The translations under genes and the position numbers were made by a program. This document shows positions 18,112 to 25,651 of a stretch of 64,000 bases of DNA, one piece after another. The stretch spans positions 496,001-560,000 of the forward strand of contig NZ_JBNCNS010000002.1 of assembly GCF_049847105.1 (NCBI RefSeq). The letters are read 5' to 3'. Each line of letters opens with the position of its first letter. Positions within the stretch are counted from its first letter, which is position 1. This DNA is from Gordonia sp049847105 (GTDB lineage Bacteria > Actinomycetota > Actinomycetes > Mycobacteriales > Mycobacteriaceae). The notes beneath the pieces were generated by a model. The model was not told the origin of the DNA. It ran no database searches and saw nothing but the letters and a program-made list of their open reading frames with translations.

Positions 18112-18564
18112 ATGACCACTCCGATCATGCCGAAGTCCGATGCCGCAGAACTGATCGTCGCCGCCCGGGTCCGTCAGGGGCTGTCCTGGCCCGACATCGC
18201 CGAGCGGATCGACGCTCCGCTCGTCTGGACGGTGGCCGCCCTCCTCGGGCAGCATCCGGTGCCGGTGGACAAGGCGACCATCGTCTGCGAACTCCTCGGC
18301 CTCGGTGAGGGGGTGATCGAGAGTCTGGTGCGCCAGCCGACCCGGATCGCCGACGAGTCGGTCGCCACCGACCCGACCATCTACCGCTTCCACGAGGCGC
18401 TCGCCGTCTACGGACCGGCGCTCAAGGAGCTGATCCACGAAGAATTCGGCGACGGGATCATGAGCGCGATCAACTTCAAGGTCGATTTCTCCCGGCGTGC
18501 CGATCCCGACGGGGATCGGGTGGTGATCACGTTCGACGGCAAGTTCCTCGACTACCGCTGGTAG
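18112..18564 (+). CDS. cynS: Cyanate hydratase (cyanase)
   Basis: 150 aa from the ATG behind GAGGAG (18101-18106). The C-terminal catalytic domain is intact: YRFHEALAVYGPALKELIHEEFGDGIMSAINF holds the three catalytic residues Arg92, Glu95 and Ser118. The N-terminal helical bundle (AARVRQGLSWPDIAERI) forms the decamer. The enzyme turns cyanate and bicarbonate into ammonia and carbon dioxide. Lying 103 bases after ehuA on the same strand, it could be read with that operon or separately; no other cyn gene is present. Confidence 0.95.
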   Translation: MTTPIMPKSDAAELIVAARVRQGLSWPDIAERIDAPLVWTVAALLGQHPVPVDKATIVCELLGLGEGVIESLVRQPTRIADESVATDPTIYRFHEALAVYGPALKELIHEEFGDGIMSAINFKVDFSRRADPDGDRVVITFDGKFLDYRW

Positions 18565-18568
18565 GTGG

Positions 18569-18595
18569 TGTCGATTTCGGCGCATCTCGTTCGTC
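18569..18595 (+). promoter_or_regulatory. Candidate ECF42-type sigma promoter
   Basis: TGTCGA at 18569-18574 and CGTC at 18592-18595, 17 bases apart, about 50 bases before the DGPF gene start. TGTCGA with a C-G-rich -10 is the element reported for ECF42 sigma factors, whose gene lies directly downstream, so this looks like an autoregulated promoter. Confidence 0.65.
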
Positions 18596-18645
18596 CTCCT
18601 GATGTGGCGCCGACAACGGGCCACACTGAGACACAGGAGGACACC

Positions 18646-19017
18646 ATGCGCTACGCATTGCTGATCAACAACGCCGAGCCCGCTCCGGGTGAGGTCACGG
18701 CTGAGGCCATCGACGAGATGAAGTCGTTGATACGCGCCTACACCGACGCGTTGTACGCGGCCGGCGTGCTGGTGGCCGCCGAGATCCTCGCCTCGCCCAC
18801 CGCCACGCAGACGGTGACCCGGCGCGACGGGGATCTCCGGGTCCAGGAGGGGCCGTTCGCCGAGACCAGGGAGGCGCTCGCCGGCGTGTTTGTCATCGAC
18901 GTGCCTGATCACGACGCCGCACTGGCGTGGACCGAGAAGATGCCCGCCACGCAATACGCGGTCGTGGAGGTCAGGCGGTCCGTCCTGTCCTGTGTCGACG
19001 GTGTCTGGTCGGACTGA
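18646..19017 (+). CDS. YCII/DGPF-domain protein
   Basis: 123 aa from the ATG behind ACAGGAGGA. The fold of DGPF (YCII-related) proteins is clear: MRYALLINNAEPAPGE at the start, then RDGDLRVQEGPFAETREALAGVFVID, where the family's DGPF-like string reads QEGPF, and WTEKMPATQYAVVEVR. Such proteins are nearly always encoded next to ECF42 sigma factors and seem to be part of the same system; their reaction is unknown. The sigma gene begins 26 bases after the stop, or overlaps if a GTG at 19001 is used. Confidence 0.88.
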   Translation: MRYALLINNAEPAPGEVTAEAIDEMKSLIRAYTDALYAAGVLVAAEILASPTATQTVTRRDGDLRVQEGPFAETREALAGVFVIDVPDHDAALAWTEKMPATQYAVVEVRRSVLSCVDGVWSD

Positions 19018-19042
19018 CGGCGCCCCGCCCTCGGCGAGTGCA

Positions 19043-20275
19043 ATGGCCGAGGCGCGGGCGCACGCCGAGCGGGCGGCACGAGGATCCTATGGCCGCCTTC
19101 TCGCGGTGCTGGCCGCCGCCACACATGACGTCGCGGGAGCCGAAGACGCACTCGGTGACGCATTCGAACGGGCCCTGATCCGGTGGCCGGCCGACGGCGT
19201 GCCACGCGATCCGGATGGTTGGCTCCTCACCGTCGCCCGCAATCGTCAACGCGACCGCTGGCGTTCGGCGGCGGCACGGACCTCGGTTCCCCTCGACGCG
19301 GTGTCACTCGATTCGGCACCGAGCAGTGCCGACGGCCCGGACGGTTGGGTGTCACCATTCCGGGACCGGCGTCTCGAGCTGCTGCTGGTGTGTGCTCACC
19401 CCGAGATCAGCGCGGCCGTCCACGCGCCTCTGATGCTCAACACGGGGCTCGGCTACCCGGCCGCCCGGATCGGCCACGCGTTCGCGATTCCCGCCACCAC
19501 GATGGCCGCTCGCCTGGTACGCGCCAAACGGCGTATCGGCGATCTCGGGTTGCCGTTCGAGGTTCCCGCGGTGGACGAGCTGACCGACCGCCTCGCACCT
19601 GTCCTCGAGGCGATCTACGCCGCCTACACGATCGAATGGCCGGCCCTGGCGCGCGAGCGTCGGGCCCTGCTGCTCGGACTCGGCGAGGTGGTGGCCGAGG
19701 TCGCCGCCACGAGCGCCGAGGCGCACGGGCTCGTCGCGCTGATGGAACTCTCGAGTGCCCGACTACCCGCCCGGACCGATGACGACGGGCGGTTCGTGCC
19801 GCTCGCCGAACAGAATCCGGGGCTCTGGGATGCCGACCTCATCGCACGCGCGCACGCTCACCAGCGCACCGCACACGGTCTCGGCCAGGTCGGTCGATTT
19901 CAGCTCGAGGCCGCCATCGGTGCCGTCCACTGCGCCCGCCGGCCGGGTGCTGTGCCCGATTGGCTCACCCTGCGCCGACTCCACGAGGCGCTGCAGACAC
20001 TGTCGCCGACATTGGCAGGCGCAGTGGCGCTCGTGGCGGTGGTGGCCGAGACCGACGGCGCCGCAGTCGCTCTGGGGCGGCTCGACGAGGTGGCCGACAC
20101 GGATCGGTTCCAGCCGGCATGGGTCACACGAGCGCACCTGCTGGACCGGCTCGGTCGCGATGACGCCTCGACCGCAGCCTTTGACAAGGCGATCGCCCTC
20201 ACCACCGATCCCGCCGAGAGAGCACATCTCGAAACTCGTCGGGCGACGGTCGGGGGCAAGCTGAAATTGCGCTGA
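19043..20275 (+). CDS. ECF42-type RNA polymerase sigma factor with long C-terminal extension
   Basis: 410 aa from the ATG at 19043 (GGCGAG upstream); a GTG at 19001 that overlaps the DGPF gene is the alternative. Region 2 is AGAEDALGDAFERALIRWP with GWLLTVARNRQRDRWR; region 4 lies around PAARIGHAFAIPATTMAARLVRAKRRI. About 200 residues follow (LTDRLAPVLEAIYAAYTIEW onward) with TPR-like helices, the hallmark of ECF42 factors, which need this tail instead of an anti-sigma factor. It should transcribe the DGPF-sigma operon from the TGTCGA promoter just upstream. Confidence 0.88.
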   Translation: MAEARAHAERAARGSYGRLLAVLAAATHDVAGAEDALGDAFERALIRWPADGVPRDPDGWLLTVARNRQRDRWRSAAARTSVPLDAVSLDSAPSSADGPDGWVSPFRDRRLELLLVCAHPEISAAVHAPLMLNTGLGYPAARIGHAFAIPATTMAARLVRAKRRIGDLGLPFEVPAVDELTDRLAPVLEAIYAAYTIEWPALARERRALLLGLGEVVAEVAATSAEAHGLVALMELSSARLPARTDDDGRFVPLAEQNPGLWDADLIARAHAHQRTAHGLGQVGRFQLEAAIGAVHCARRPGAVPDWLTLRRLHEALQTLSPTLAGAVALVAVVAETDGAAVALGRLDEVADTDRFQPAWVTRAHLLDRLGRDDASTAAFDKAIALTTDPAERAHLETRRATVGGKLKLR

Positions 20276-20349
20276 GAGAGGGGTGTCGCCGCGGCCGGTT
20301 CCGCGGATTAGCCTCGATCCCAGGTCGGGTCTCAATTCCACGAGGAGGA

Positions 20350-20874
20350 ATGATGAGTCATCCGACAATTCGTCGAACCCTGGTCGTCGCGGCGACTGCC
20401 GTTCTCGGAGCGACCGCGTTGGTGACCGCACCAGCGGTGTCCGCTGCGCCGATGACGGCCGAGAAACCCGCTGCGCTGGTTGTGTCGGGTGACATGGCGG
20501 TCGCCCCGGGCGTGCACCTGCTGAGGATCGAGGCGATCGGCGCCCGTACCGCGGATGGGAAGACGATGGGCACCTATCGGGCAACCGTGCTGGACGGGAT
20601 GAATCCCACCCCGATCCAGGTCCGTGGACCCATCACCTGTCTCTACACCGCTGGGAACACGGCGTCGTTGATCTATCCGATCACCGCGACCACCCCCGAC
20701 GTACTGCCGGCCGCGGCGCGCGGTGCGGCCGCCGTCCAGATCACCGTGCGTAAGGGGGTGTCGGGCGCCCCGAGCCACGTGGGCATCATGGGACCGATGG
20801 CGACGTCGTCATTCGACGGCTGCCGACCGGCGATGACCCCCTTCGTCTTCGACGGAATGATCGGCATCAAGTAG
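20350..20874 (+). CDS. Secreted protein of unknown function
   Basis: 174 aa; two adjacent ATGs (20350, 20353) follow GAGGAGGA, the second being better spaced. A Sec signal peptide (LVVAATAVLGATALVTAPAVSA, cleavage after about residue 32) leads to a small ~140-residue domain with two cysteines (ITCLYTAG and DGCRPAM) that may pair. No family recognised. It probably has its own promoter. Confidence 0.7.
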   Translation: MMSHPTIRRTLVVAATAVLGATALVTAPAVSAAPMTAEKPAALVVSGDMAVAPGVHLLRIEAIGARTADGKTMGTYRATVLDGMNPTPIQVRGPITCLYTAGNTASLIYPITATTPDVLPAAARGAAAVQITVRKGVSGAPSHVGIMGPMATSSFDGCRPAMTPFVFDGMIGIK

Positions 20875-20912
20875 TCCGGGCTCCGGGGCGTCGATCTGTG
20901 TCGTTCCGTGCC

Positions 20913-20943
20913 GTCGGCAGCGGACAGTCCGTCAGTTGCCGAC
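20913..20943. repeat. Nested inverted repeat upstream of nucleobase permease
   Basis: Outer arms GTCGGCA (20913-20919) and TGCCGAC (20937-20943), with CGGAC-A-GTCCG inside (20921-20931). GTCCGTC at 20927-20933 also occurs in the PucR/deaminase intergenic region. Candidate PucR site or mRNA hairpin; it lies 28 bases before the permease start. Confidence 0.45.
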
Positions 20944-20970
20944 GTCGGTCCGAGGCAGCAGAGTTGCGCC

Positions 20971-22392
20971 ATGACCCTCGGCGCACCCCCTGAACACCCC
21001 GACGCGGCCGCCGTCGCACCACAGACCGGCTACGGCAAGAAGGTTCTCGCGGTCGAGCCGGGCGGCAACGAGCCGATCCCGCTCGACGCGCGGCACGGTT
21101 CGCCGCGCGGGCTGTTCTGGACCTGGACCGCGCCCAATCTCGAGTTCGCGACGATCTTCGTCGGCGTGATCTCCGTGCTGTACTTCGGTCTGTCGTTCTG
21201 GCAGGCCGTCGCGGCGATGGCGATCGGCAACCTTCTCGGCGCGGTCGCCCACTTCTTGTTGTCGGCGGAAGGGCCGTTGCACGGGGTACCTCAGATGGTG
21301 CTGGGTCGCCTCGCGTTCGGCCATCGCGGCAACGTCCTGCCCGCGACGTTCATGGCGATCATGTGCGGTGTCGGCTGGTTCGCCACCAACAGCGTGAGCG
21401 GTGCCTTCGCGCTGTCGACGCTCTTCGGACTCACGCCGCTGCTCGGTCTGGTGATCATCGTGATCGCACAGACCGCGTTCGCCTTCTTCGGCCACAACCT
21501 CGTGCAGCGATTCGAGCGGGTGGCCGCGCCGGTGCTGGCCGTGGTCTTCCTGATCGGTGCGGTGATCATCTTCAGCAAGTCCGACGTCTCGGCCGCCTCG
21601 GCCGACGGCGGGTTCTCGCTCGGCGGCTTCCTGCTGACCGTCGGCGCGGCCTTCGGCTACACCGCGGGCTGGACGCCCTATGCCGCCGACTACACGCGGT
21701 ACCTGCCGCCCACCGTGTCCAAGCTGCAGACCGGACTGTTCGCCTCCGCGGGCTTGTACATCTCGTGCACGTTCCTGATGGTCGTCGGAGCGGCGTCGGT
21801 GACCATCGGCGCGCCCACCTCCGACAATCCGACGGAGGCGTTCACGGCGAATCTCCCGTCCGTCGTCGCCGACCTCACGCTGCTGGCGATCGCCGTCGGC
21901 GCCGTCGCGGCGAACGCCATCAACGTCTACTCGGGCGCAATGGCTTTCGTGACGATGGGCTTCCGGCTGCCGATCGGGATCCAGCGAGCCCTGGTGACAG
22001 TGTTCTTCGGCATCGTCGGCTTCCTGGTCGCCTGGTGGGCGCTGGCCGACGCCGCCGCCTCCTACGAGGCGTTCCTGCTGCTGGTCGCGTACTGGATCGG
22101 CCCGTGGCTCGGCGTGGTCTTCGCCGATCGGCTGCTCCGGCGCGAACCGCCGTCGCTCGACCTGCTGTACGACACCCGCTACACCAACTGGGGTGGCGTC
22201 GCCGCGTTCGCGGTCGGGCTGGTGACATCGCTGCTGTTGTTCTGCAATCAGGAGCGGTTTGTCGGATACGTCGTCCGCGCTGTGCCGGAGCTCGGTGACA
22301 TCGGGGCGTTCGTCGGGTTCGTCATCGCCTTTGTCGGGTACCTGATCCTGGCCCGCAAGCGTGTCGAGCGATCGCAGCACGAATACGTCTGA
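20971..22392 (+). CDS. NCS1-family purine/cytosine permease
   Basis: 473 aa from the ATG at 20971 with a weak RBS; about 12 membrane helices. The entry region NEPIPLDARHGSPRGLFWTWTAPNLEFATIFVG is typical of the cytosine/purine/allantoin symporters (NCS1), as is YTAGWTPYAADYTRYLP. Likely imports a nucleobase or a related heterocycle by cation symport. The gene ends seven bases from the stop of the convergent PucR regulator and belongs with the deaminase and oxygenase beyond it. Confidence 0.87.
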   Translation: MTLGAPPEHPDAAAVAPQTGYGKKVLAVEPGGNEPIPLDARHGSPRGLFWTWTAPNLEFATIFVGVISVLYFGLSFWQAVAAMAIGNLLGAVAHFLLSAEGPLHGVPQMVLGRLAFGHRGNVLPATFMAIMCGVGWFATNSVSGAFALSTLFGLTPLLGLVIIVIAQTAFAFFGHNLVQRFERVAAPVLAVVFLIGAVIIFSKSDVSAASADGGFSLGGFLLTVGAAFGYTAGWTPYAADYTRYLPPTVSKLQTGLFASAGLYISCTFLMVVGAASVTIGAPTSDNPTEAFTANLPSVVADLTLLAIAVGAVAANAINVYSGAMAFVTMGFRLPIGIQRALVTVFFGIVGFLVAWWALADAAASYEAFLLLVAYWIGPWLGVVFADRLLRREPPSLDLLYDTRYTNWGGVAAFAVGLVTSLLLFCNQERFVGYVVRAVPELGDIGAFVGFVIAFVGYLILARKRVERSQHEYV

Positions 22393-22399
22393 TCCGTCC

Positions 22400-23980
22400 T
22401 CACGGCCGCCCGGGCGGGGACTGCGACTGTGAACGGAATGCACTGATGGCCAGCAGCACCGACGTGTACGTCGCCGGCGAGGTCGGGTCGAAACCGAGGA
22501 GCCCTCGAATCCGGTCGAGTCGTTGGTAGAGACTCTGCCTGCCCAGATGGAGGACCTGCGCGGAGCGGGTCGCACTGCATCCGTGACGGAGATGGACGTC
22601 GAGGGTGGTGACGAGATCGGTGGACTGGCTCTGATCGTGGGCGATCAGGGGCGCGATGAGTTGTCGCAACTCGTCGTGGATCTCGGGATGGGCAGCGCGC
22701 GCGGCACTGTCGGCCACGAGCTCGCGGCCGGTGAAGATCCGCTTGTCGGTGACACCGCCGCGCATCAAACCCATGGCGATCGGCAGCCTTTCGGCGCAAC
22801 GGTGCAGCGATGCGGCAAGGGCCGCGGAGAGTTCGGCCCCCGGGTTCGCGGCGTCGAGCGGGTGGGCGTCGCCCACCACGGCGGTGATCCGGCCGTCCTG
22901 CGAGCCGAGGCGGACGAGTGCGTCGGTGACGCGATGGACCGGATCGTCACCGTGCTCGGAGGCCGGCGCCGCCACCAGGGCGTACACGGTGGCATCGATC
23001 GTCGCCTGCACCAGGCCGGGAAGGGCCGCCGCCGCGCGTGCGATAGCCGCCTCGACCATCCGCGGGTCGGGCGCCTCGGCCGCCACCGTGACGAGTCGCG
23101 TCGAGTCGGTGGCCGGGACCCCGGAGCTCACGAGACGTGCGAAGAGATCCGCTCGGCGGACGTGCCGCCCGCCGACGATCTCCTCGACGAGTCGGGTTCC
23201 CACCGCGGAACCCCTTGTACCGGAACGGGTCAGGGCTGCCGCGATCGGACCGGTCGCGGCCGCGAGCATCATGGTCACCACGGGTGGCGGGTGGCCGGCC
23301 GAGTCCGCTCCGGCAATCAGGCGGGCGATCTCGCGATCCCGCGCCATGACCGCCGCGGAGGCCACTGCGGCATCGACCATCCGCCAGGCCGATCGATCGT
23401 CGTCGACGCCGTGGGCGGCGAGCAGTGCTCCGCCGGAACCGATCAGCGCGATCGGGTGGCCGGTCACCTCGGACACGTGGGCGAGCATCCGTGCCACTGC
23501 GCCGGGGGCCAACAGATCCGCGTGCAGGGCATCGTCGAGCAGAGCGCGCAGGCGTAGACCGGCGAGCTCGCCGGTCACGATGGCGGTGTTCGCCTCCCGG
23601 CACACCTCGATGAACGGCAGCACCCGGCGCAGCTCGATGATCGGTATGCGGCGCGCGGATCCCTCCCGCACCATCTCCTCCGGAATCGCATCGAAGGTCC
23701 GCCCGACCTCGAATGCCAGCCCGGCGACGCCGCGCTCGGCGAGGTCGCGGACGTAGTGCCGGCGCGTGCCGGCGTCCAGACCGCCGAGCCCGAGGCCGGT
23801 GGTGAGCAGGAGTTCACCACCGGACAGCAGCGGGCCGATCTCGAAGATCTCGCTGGAGTGCACCCAACCGACCGGGACGTCGAGGTGGTCGTGGGCGGTG
23901 AGCACCCGCGGGTCGGCTCGGTGCAGGTGGCGCTCGACAATCTCGTTCAAGGTCGGCAGAGCCGCGGGAGCAGAGTGCAT
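22400..23980 (-). CDS. PucR-family transcriptional regulator
   Basis: 526 aa from the ATG at 23980. N-terminal purine-catabolism sensor domain (about 8-125: VGWVHSSEIFEIGPLLSGGELLLTTG, AGLAFEVGRTFDAIPEEMV), a variable middle, and a C-terminal PucR helix-turn-helix (TLDVHLRHGCSATRSAQVLHLGRQSLYQRLDRIRGLLG). PucR proteins respond to intermediates of purine breakdown. It is divergent from the deaminase/oxygenase pair and convergent with the permease, so it most likely controls all of them. Confidence 0.9.
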   Translation of the reverse strand: MHSAPAALPTLNEIVERHLHRADPRVLTAHDHLDVPVGWVHSSEIFEIGPLLSGGELLLTTGLGLGGLDAGTRRHYVRDLAERGVAGLAFEVGRTFDAIPEEMVREGSARRIPIIELRRVLPFIEVCREANTAIVTGELAGLRLRALLDDALHADLLAPGAVARMLAHVSEVTGHPIALIGSGGALLAAHGVDDDRSAWRMVDAAVASAAVMARDREIARLIAGADSAGHPPPVVTMMLAAATGPIAAALTRSGTRGSAVGTRLVEEIVGGRHVRRADLFARLVSSGVPATDSTRLVTVAAEAPDPRMVEAAIARAAAALPGLVQATIDATVYALVAAPASEHGDDPVHRVTDALVRLGSQDGRITAVVGDAHPLDAANPGAELSAALAASLHRCAERLPIAMGLMRGGVTDKRIFTGRELVADSAARAAHPEIHDELRQLIAPLIAHDQSQSTDLVTTLDVHLRHGCSATRSAQVLHLGRQSLYQRLDRIRGLLGFDPTSPATYTSVLLAISAFRSQSQSPPGRP

Positions 23981-23997
23981 GGTCCGACGATATGCAC

Positions 23998-24025
23998 GTC
24001 CGTCCTTGTTTGCGAGGCGACGGAC
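23998..24025. promoter_or_regulatory. Candidate PucR operator
   Basis: Perfect 7-base inverted repeat GTCCGTC (23998-24004) and GACGGAC (24019-24025) with a 14-base spacer, in the 87-base region between pucR and the deaminase gene. The same GTCCGTC word is before the permease gene. Confidence 0.5.
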
Positions 24026-24067
24026 TGTCAGTTGTCCACGACGTCGTACCGGAGCAGGCTCGTCTGC

Positions 24068-24577
24068 ATGACAAGCCGCACCGGTGCTGTGCCCGGACTC
24101 GATCCGGCCGTCCTGCTCGACGTCGCCCATCGACAGGCGCGCCTCGGTCTGGAGGAGGGGGGTATCCCGATCGGAGCCGCCCTCTTCGCCGCGGACGGCA
24201 CCCTCCTCGGCGAGGGGCGAAATCGTCGGGTCCAGGACGGCGACCCGTCGGTGCACGGTGAGACCGACGCCTTTCGCGCGGCGGGGCGTCAGCGGGACTA
24301 TTCGTCGACGATCATGGTCACCACCCTGGCGCCCTGCTGGTACTGCAGTGGGCTGATCCGTCAGTTCGGGATCGGCGCGGTGTTGATCGGGGAGAACCGC
24401 ACCTTCACCGGCGGCGAGGACTGGCTGCGGGAGACCGGCGTCGAGGTGACGGTGGTCGACGACGGCCGGTGTGCGGCGATGATGGCCGACTTCATCGCTG
24501 CGAACCCCACCCTGTGGAACGAGGACATCGGCGTCGCCGACTCTCCGACAGCCGATCTGACAGGAGACAACGTATGA
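24068..24577 (+). CDS. Nucleoside/cytosine deaminase-like zinc enzyme
   Basis: 169 aa from the ATG at 24068. Cytidine-deaminase-like zinc site: HGE (His63, catalytic Glu65) and PCWYC (Cys90, Cys93). The overall shape, with PIGAALFAADGTLLGEGRNRRVQ and a C-terminal DFIAANPTLWNEDIG, is that of fungal-type cytosine deaminase (FCY1) rather than bacterial CodA. It probably deaminates a free base imported by the permease. The stop overlaps the oxygenase start (ATGA), linking the two reactions. Confidence 0.88.
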   Translation: MTSRTGAVPGLDPAVLLDVAHRQARLGLEEGGIPIGAALFAADGTLLGEGRNRRVQDGDPSVHGETDAFRAAGRQRDYSSTIMVTTLAPCWYCSGLIRQFGIGAVLIGENRTFTGGEDWLRETGVEVTVVDDGRCAAMMADFIAANPTLWNEDIGVADSPTADLTGDNV

Positions 24578-25545
24578 CCGCGAGCCCGATCCTCACCGTC
24601 GACATCGCGCAGTGGCGGGCCGGAGGAGCGGCGGCCGACCAGGTCTGTGCGGCCGTCGACGAATCGCTGCAGAAGGCGGGCTTCCTCCTGGTCACCGGAC
24701 ACGGCATCGATCCCGATCTGCCGGCGACGCTGCGGGCGGCCGCCCGTCAGTTCTTCGCGTTGCCCGCGGACATCAAGGAGCAGTACTCGGTCGGAGTCGG
24801 CGGCCGGGGCTGGATCGGGCCGGGGATGGAGGCCAACGGCTATGCGGAGGGTACCGAGACGCCGCCGGACCTGAAGGAGACCTACAACTCCGGCGCCCAG
24901 ACCCGGGTGGGCGTTCCGGAGGTCGACGACTACTGGTTCGCCCCGGACGTGTGGCCTGCCGAGGTGCCGTGCCTGCGTGAGCTGTTCAGCGAGTGGACTT
25001 CTCAGGTGAAGGCGCTGTCCGACGATCTGCTGGCGCTCATGTCGGCGTCACTCGGGCTCGTGGGCGAGGAGAATCCCTTCCAGGGCCTGGCCGGCAATTC
25101 CACCTGGACGTCGAACATCAACCACTACCCGCCGATGGCCGTGGTGGGAGATCCGGAACCAGGCCAGTTCCGGATCGGCCCGCATACCGACTTCGGCACG
25201 GTCACGGTGCTCGATCGAGAGCCGGGCGCCGGTGGACTCCAGGTGTACAGCGACGAAACCGGCTGGGCGGACGCACCATTCGATCCGGCCGCACTGACGA
25301 TCAACATCGGCGATCTGCTCGAGTACTGGTCGGGCGGTCGGTGGCCGGCGGGGCGGCATCGTGTCCTGCCGCCGCAAGCCGATGCGCCCGAGGAAGATCT
25401 GGTGTCGCTCATCTTTTTCTACGAGCTCGATCACGACGCGATCGTGTCGCCGCTCGAACCGCCGGTGGGCCGTCGCGCCGGCCGTCCGCCGGTGATCTCC
25501 GGGGACTTCATCAAGGAGCGGCTCGACGCCATCACGGTGAGCTGA
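24574..25545 (+). CDS. 2-oxoglutarate/Fe(II) oxygenase, isopenicillin-N-synthase family
   Basis: 323 aa. N-terminal DIOX_N domain (LQKAGFLLVTGHGI) and the double-stranded beta-helix with iron ligands His204 and Asp206 (IGPHTDFGTVTVL) and His262 (AGRHRVLPP). The family hydroxylates or opens small substrates using 2-oxoglutarate and oxygen. Fused translationally to the deaminase and placed in a PucR/permease locus, it may hydroxylate a pyrimidine- or purine-derived compound. That substrate is inference. Confidence 0.87.
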   Translation: MTASPILTVDIAQWRAGGAAADQVCAAVDESLQKAGFLLVTGHGIDPDLPATLRAAARQFFALPADIKEQYSVGVGGRGWIGPGMEANGYAEGTETPPDLKETYNSGAQTRVGVPEVDDYWFAPDVWPAEVPCLRELFSEWTSQVKALSDDLLALMSASLGLVGEENPFQGLAGNSTWTSNINHYPPMAVVGDPEPGQFRIGPHTDFGTVTVLDREPGAGGLQVYSDETGWADAPFDPAALTINIGDLLEYWSGGRWPAGRHRVLPPQADAPEEDLVSLIFFYELDHDAIVSPLEPPVGRRAGRPPVISGDFIKERLDAITVS

Positions 25546-25599
25546 CCGTCGATGCGGCGGTGTGTCCGATGCGACATGAGAGGTCTGCCGGACAGGCAA

Positions 25600-25633
25600 A
25601 CGGCTCCGTCGATCGGGTGATCGACGGAGCCGT
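25600..25633. terminator. Strong hairpin terminator between convergent genes
   Basis: Perfect 15-base arms, from ACGGCTCCGTCGATC (25600-25614) to its complement at 25619-25633, with a GGGT loop. It sits between the oxygenase stop (25545) and the HtrA stop (25652) and can serve both strands. There is no U-run. Confidence 0.82.
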
Positions 25634-25651
25634 CCCGCTCCCCGGGGTTCT

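Noticed and set aside
20932..22575. Minus-strand open frame of 547 codons
   Set aside because: Antisense to the NCS1 permease; charged shadow sequence.
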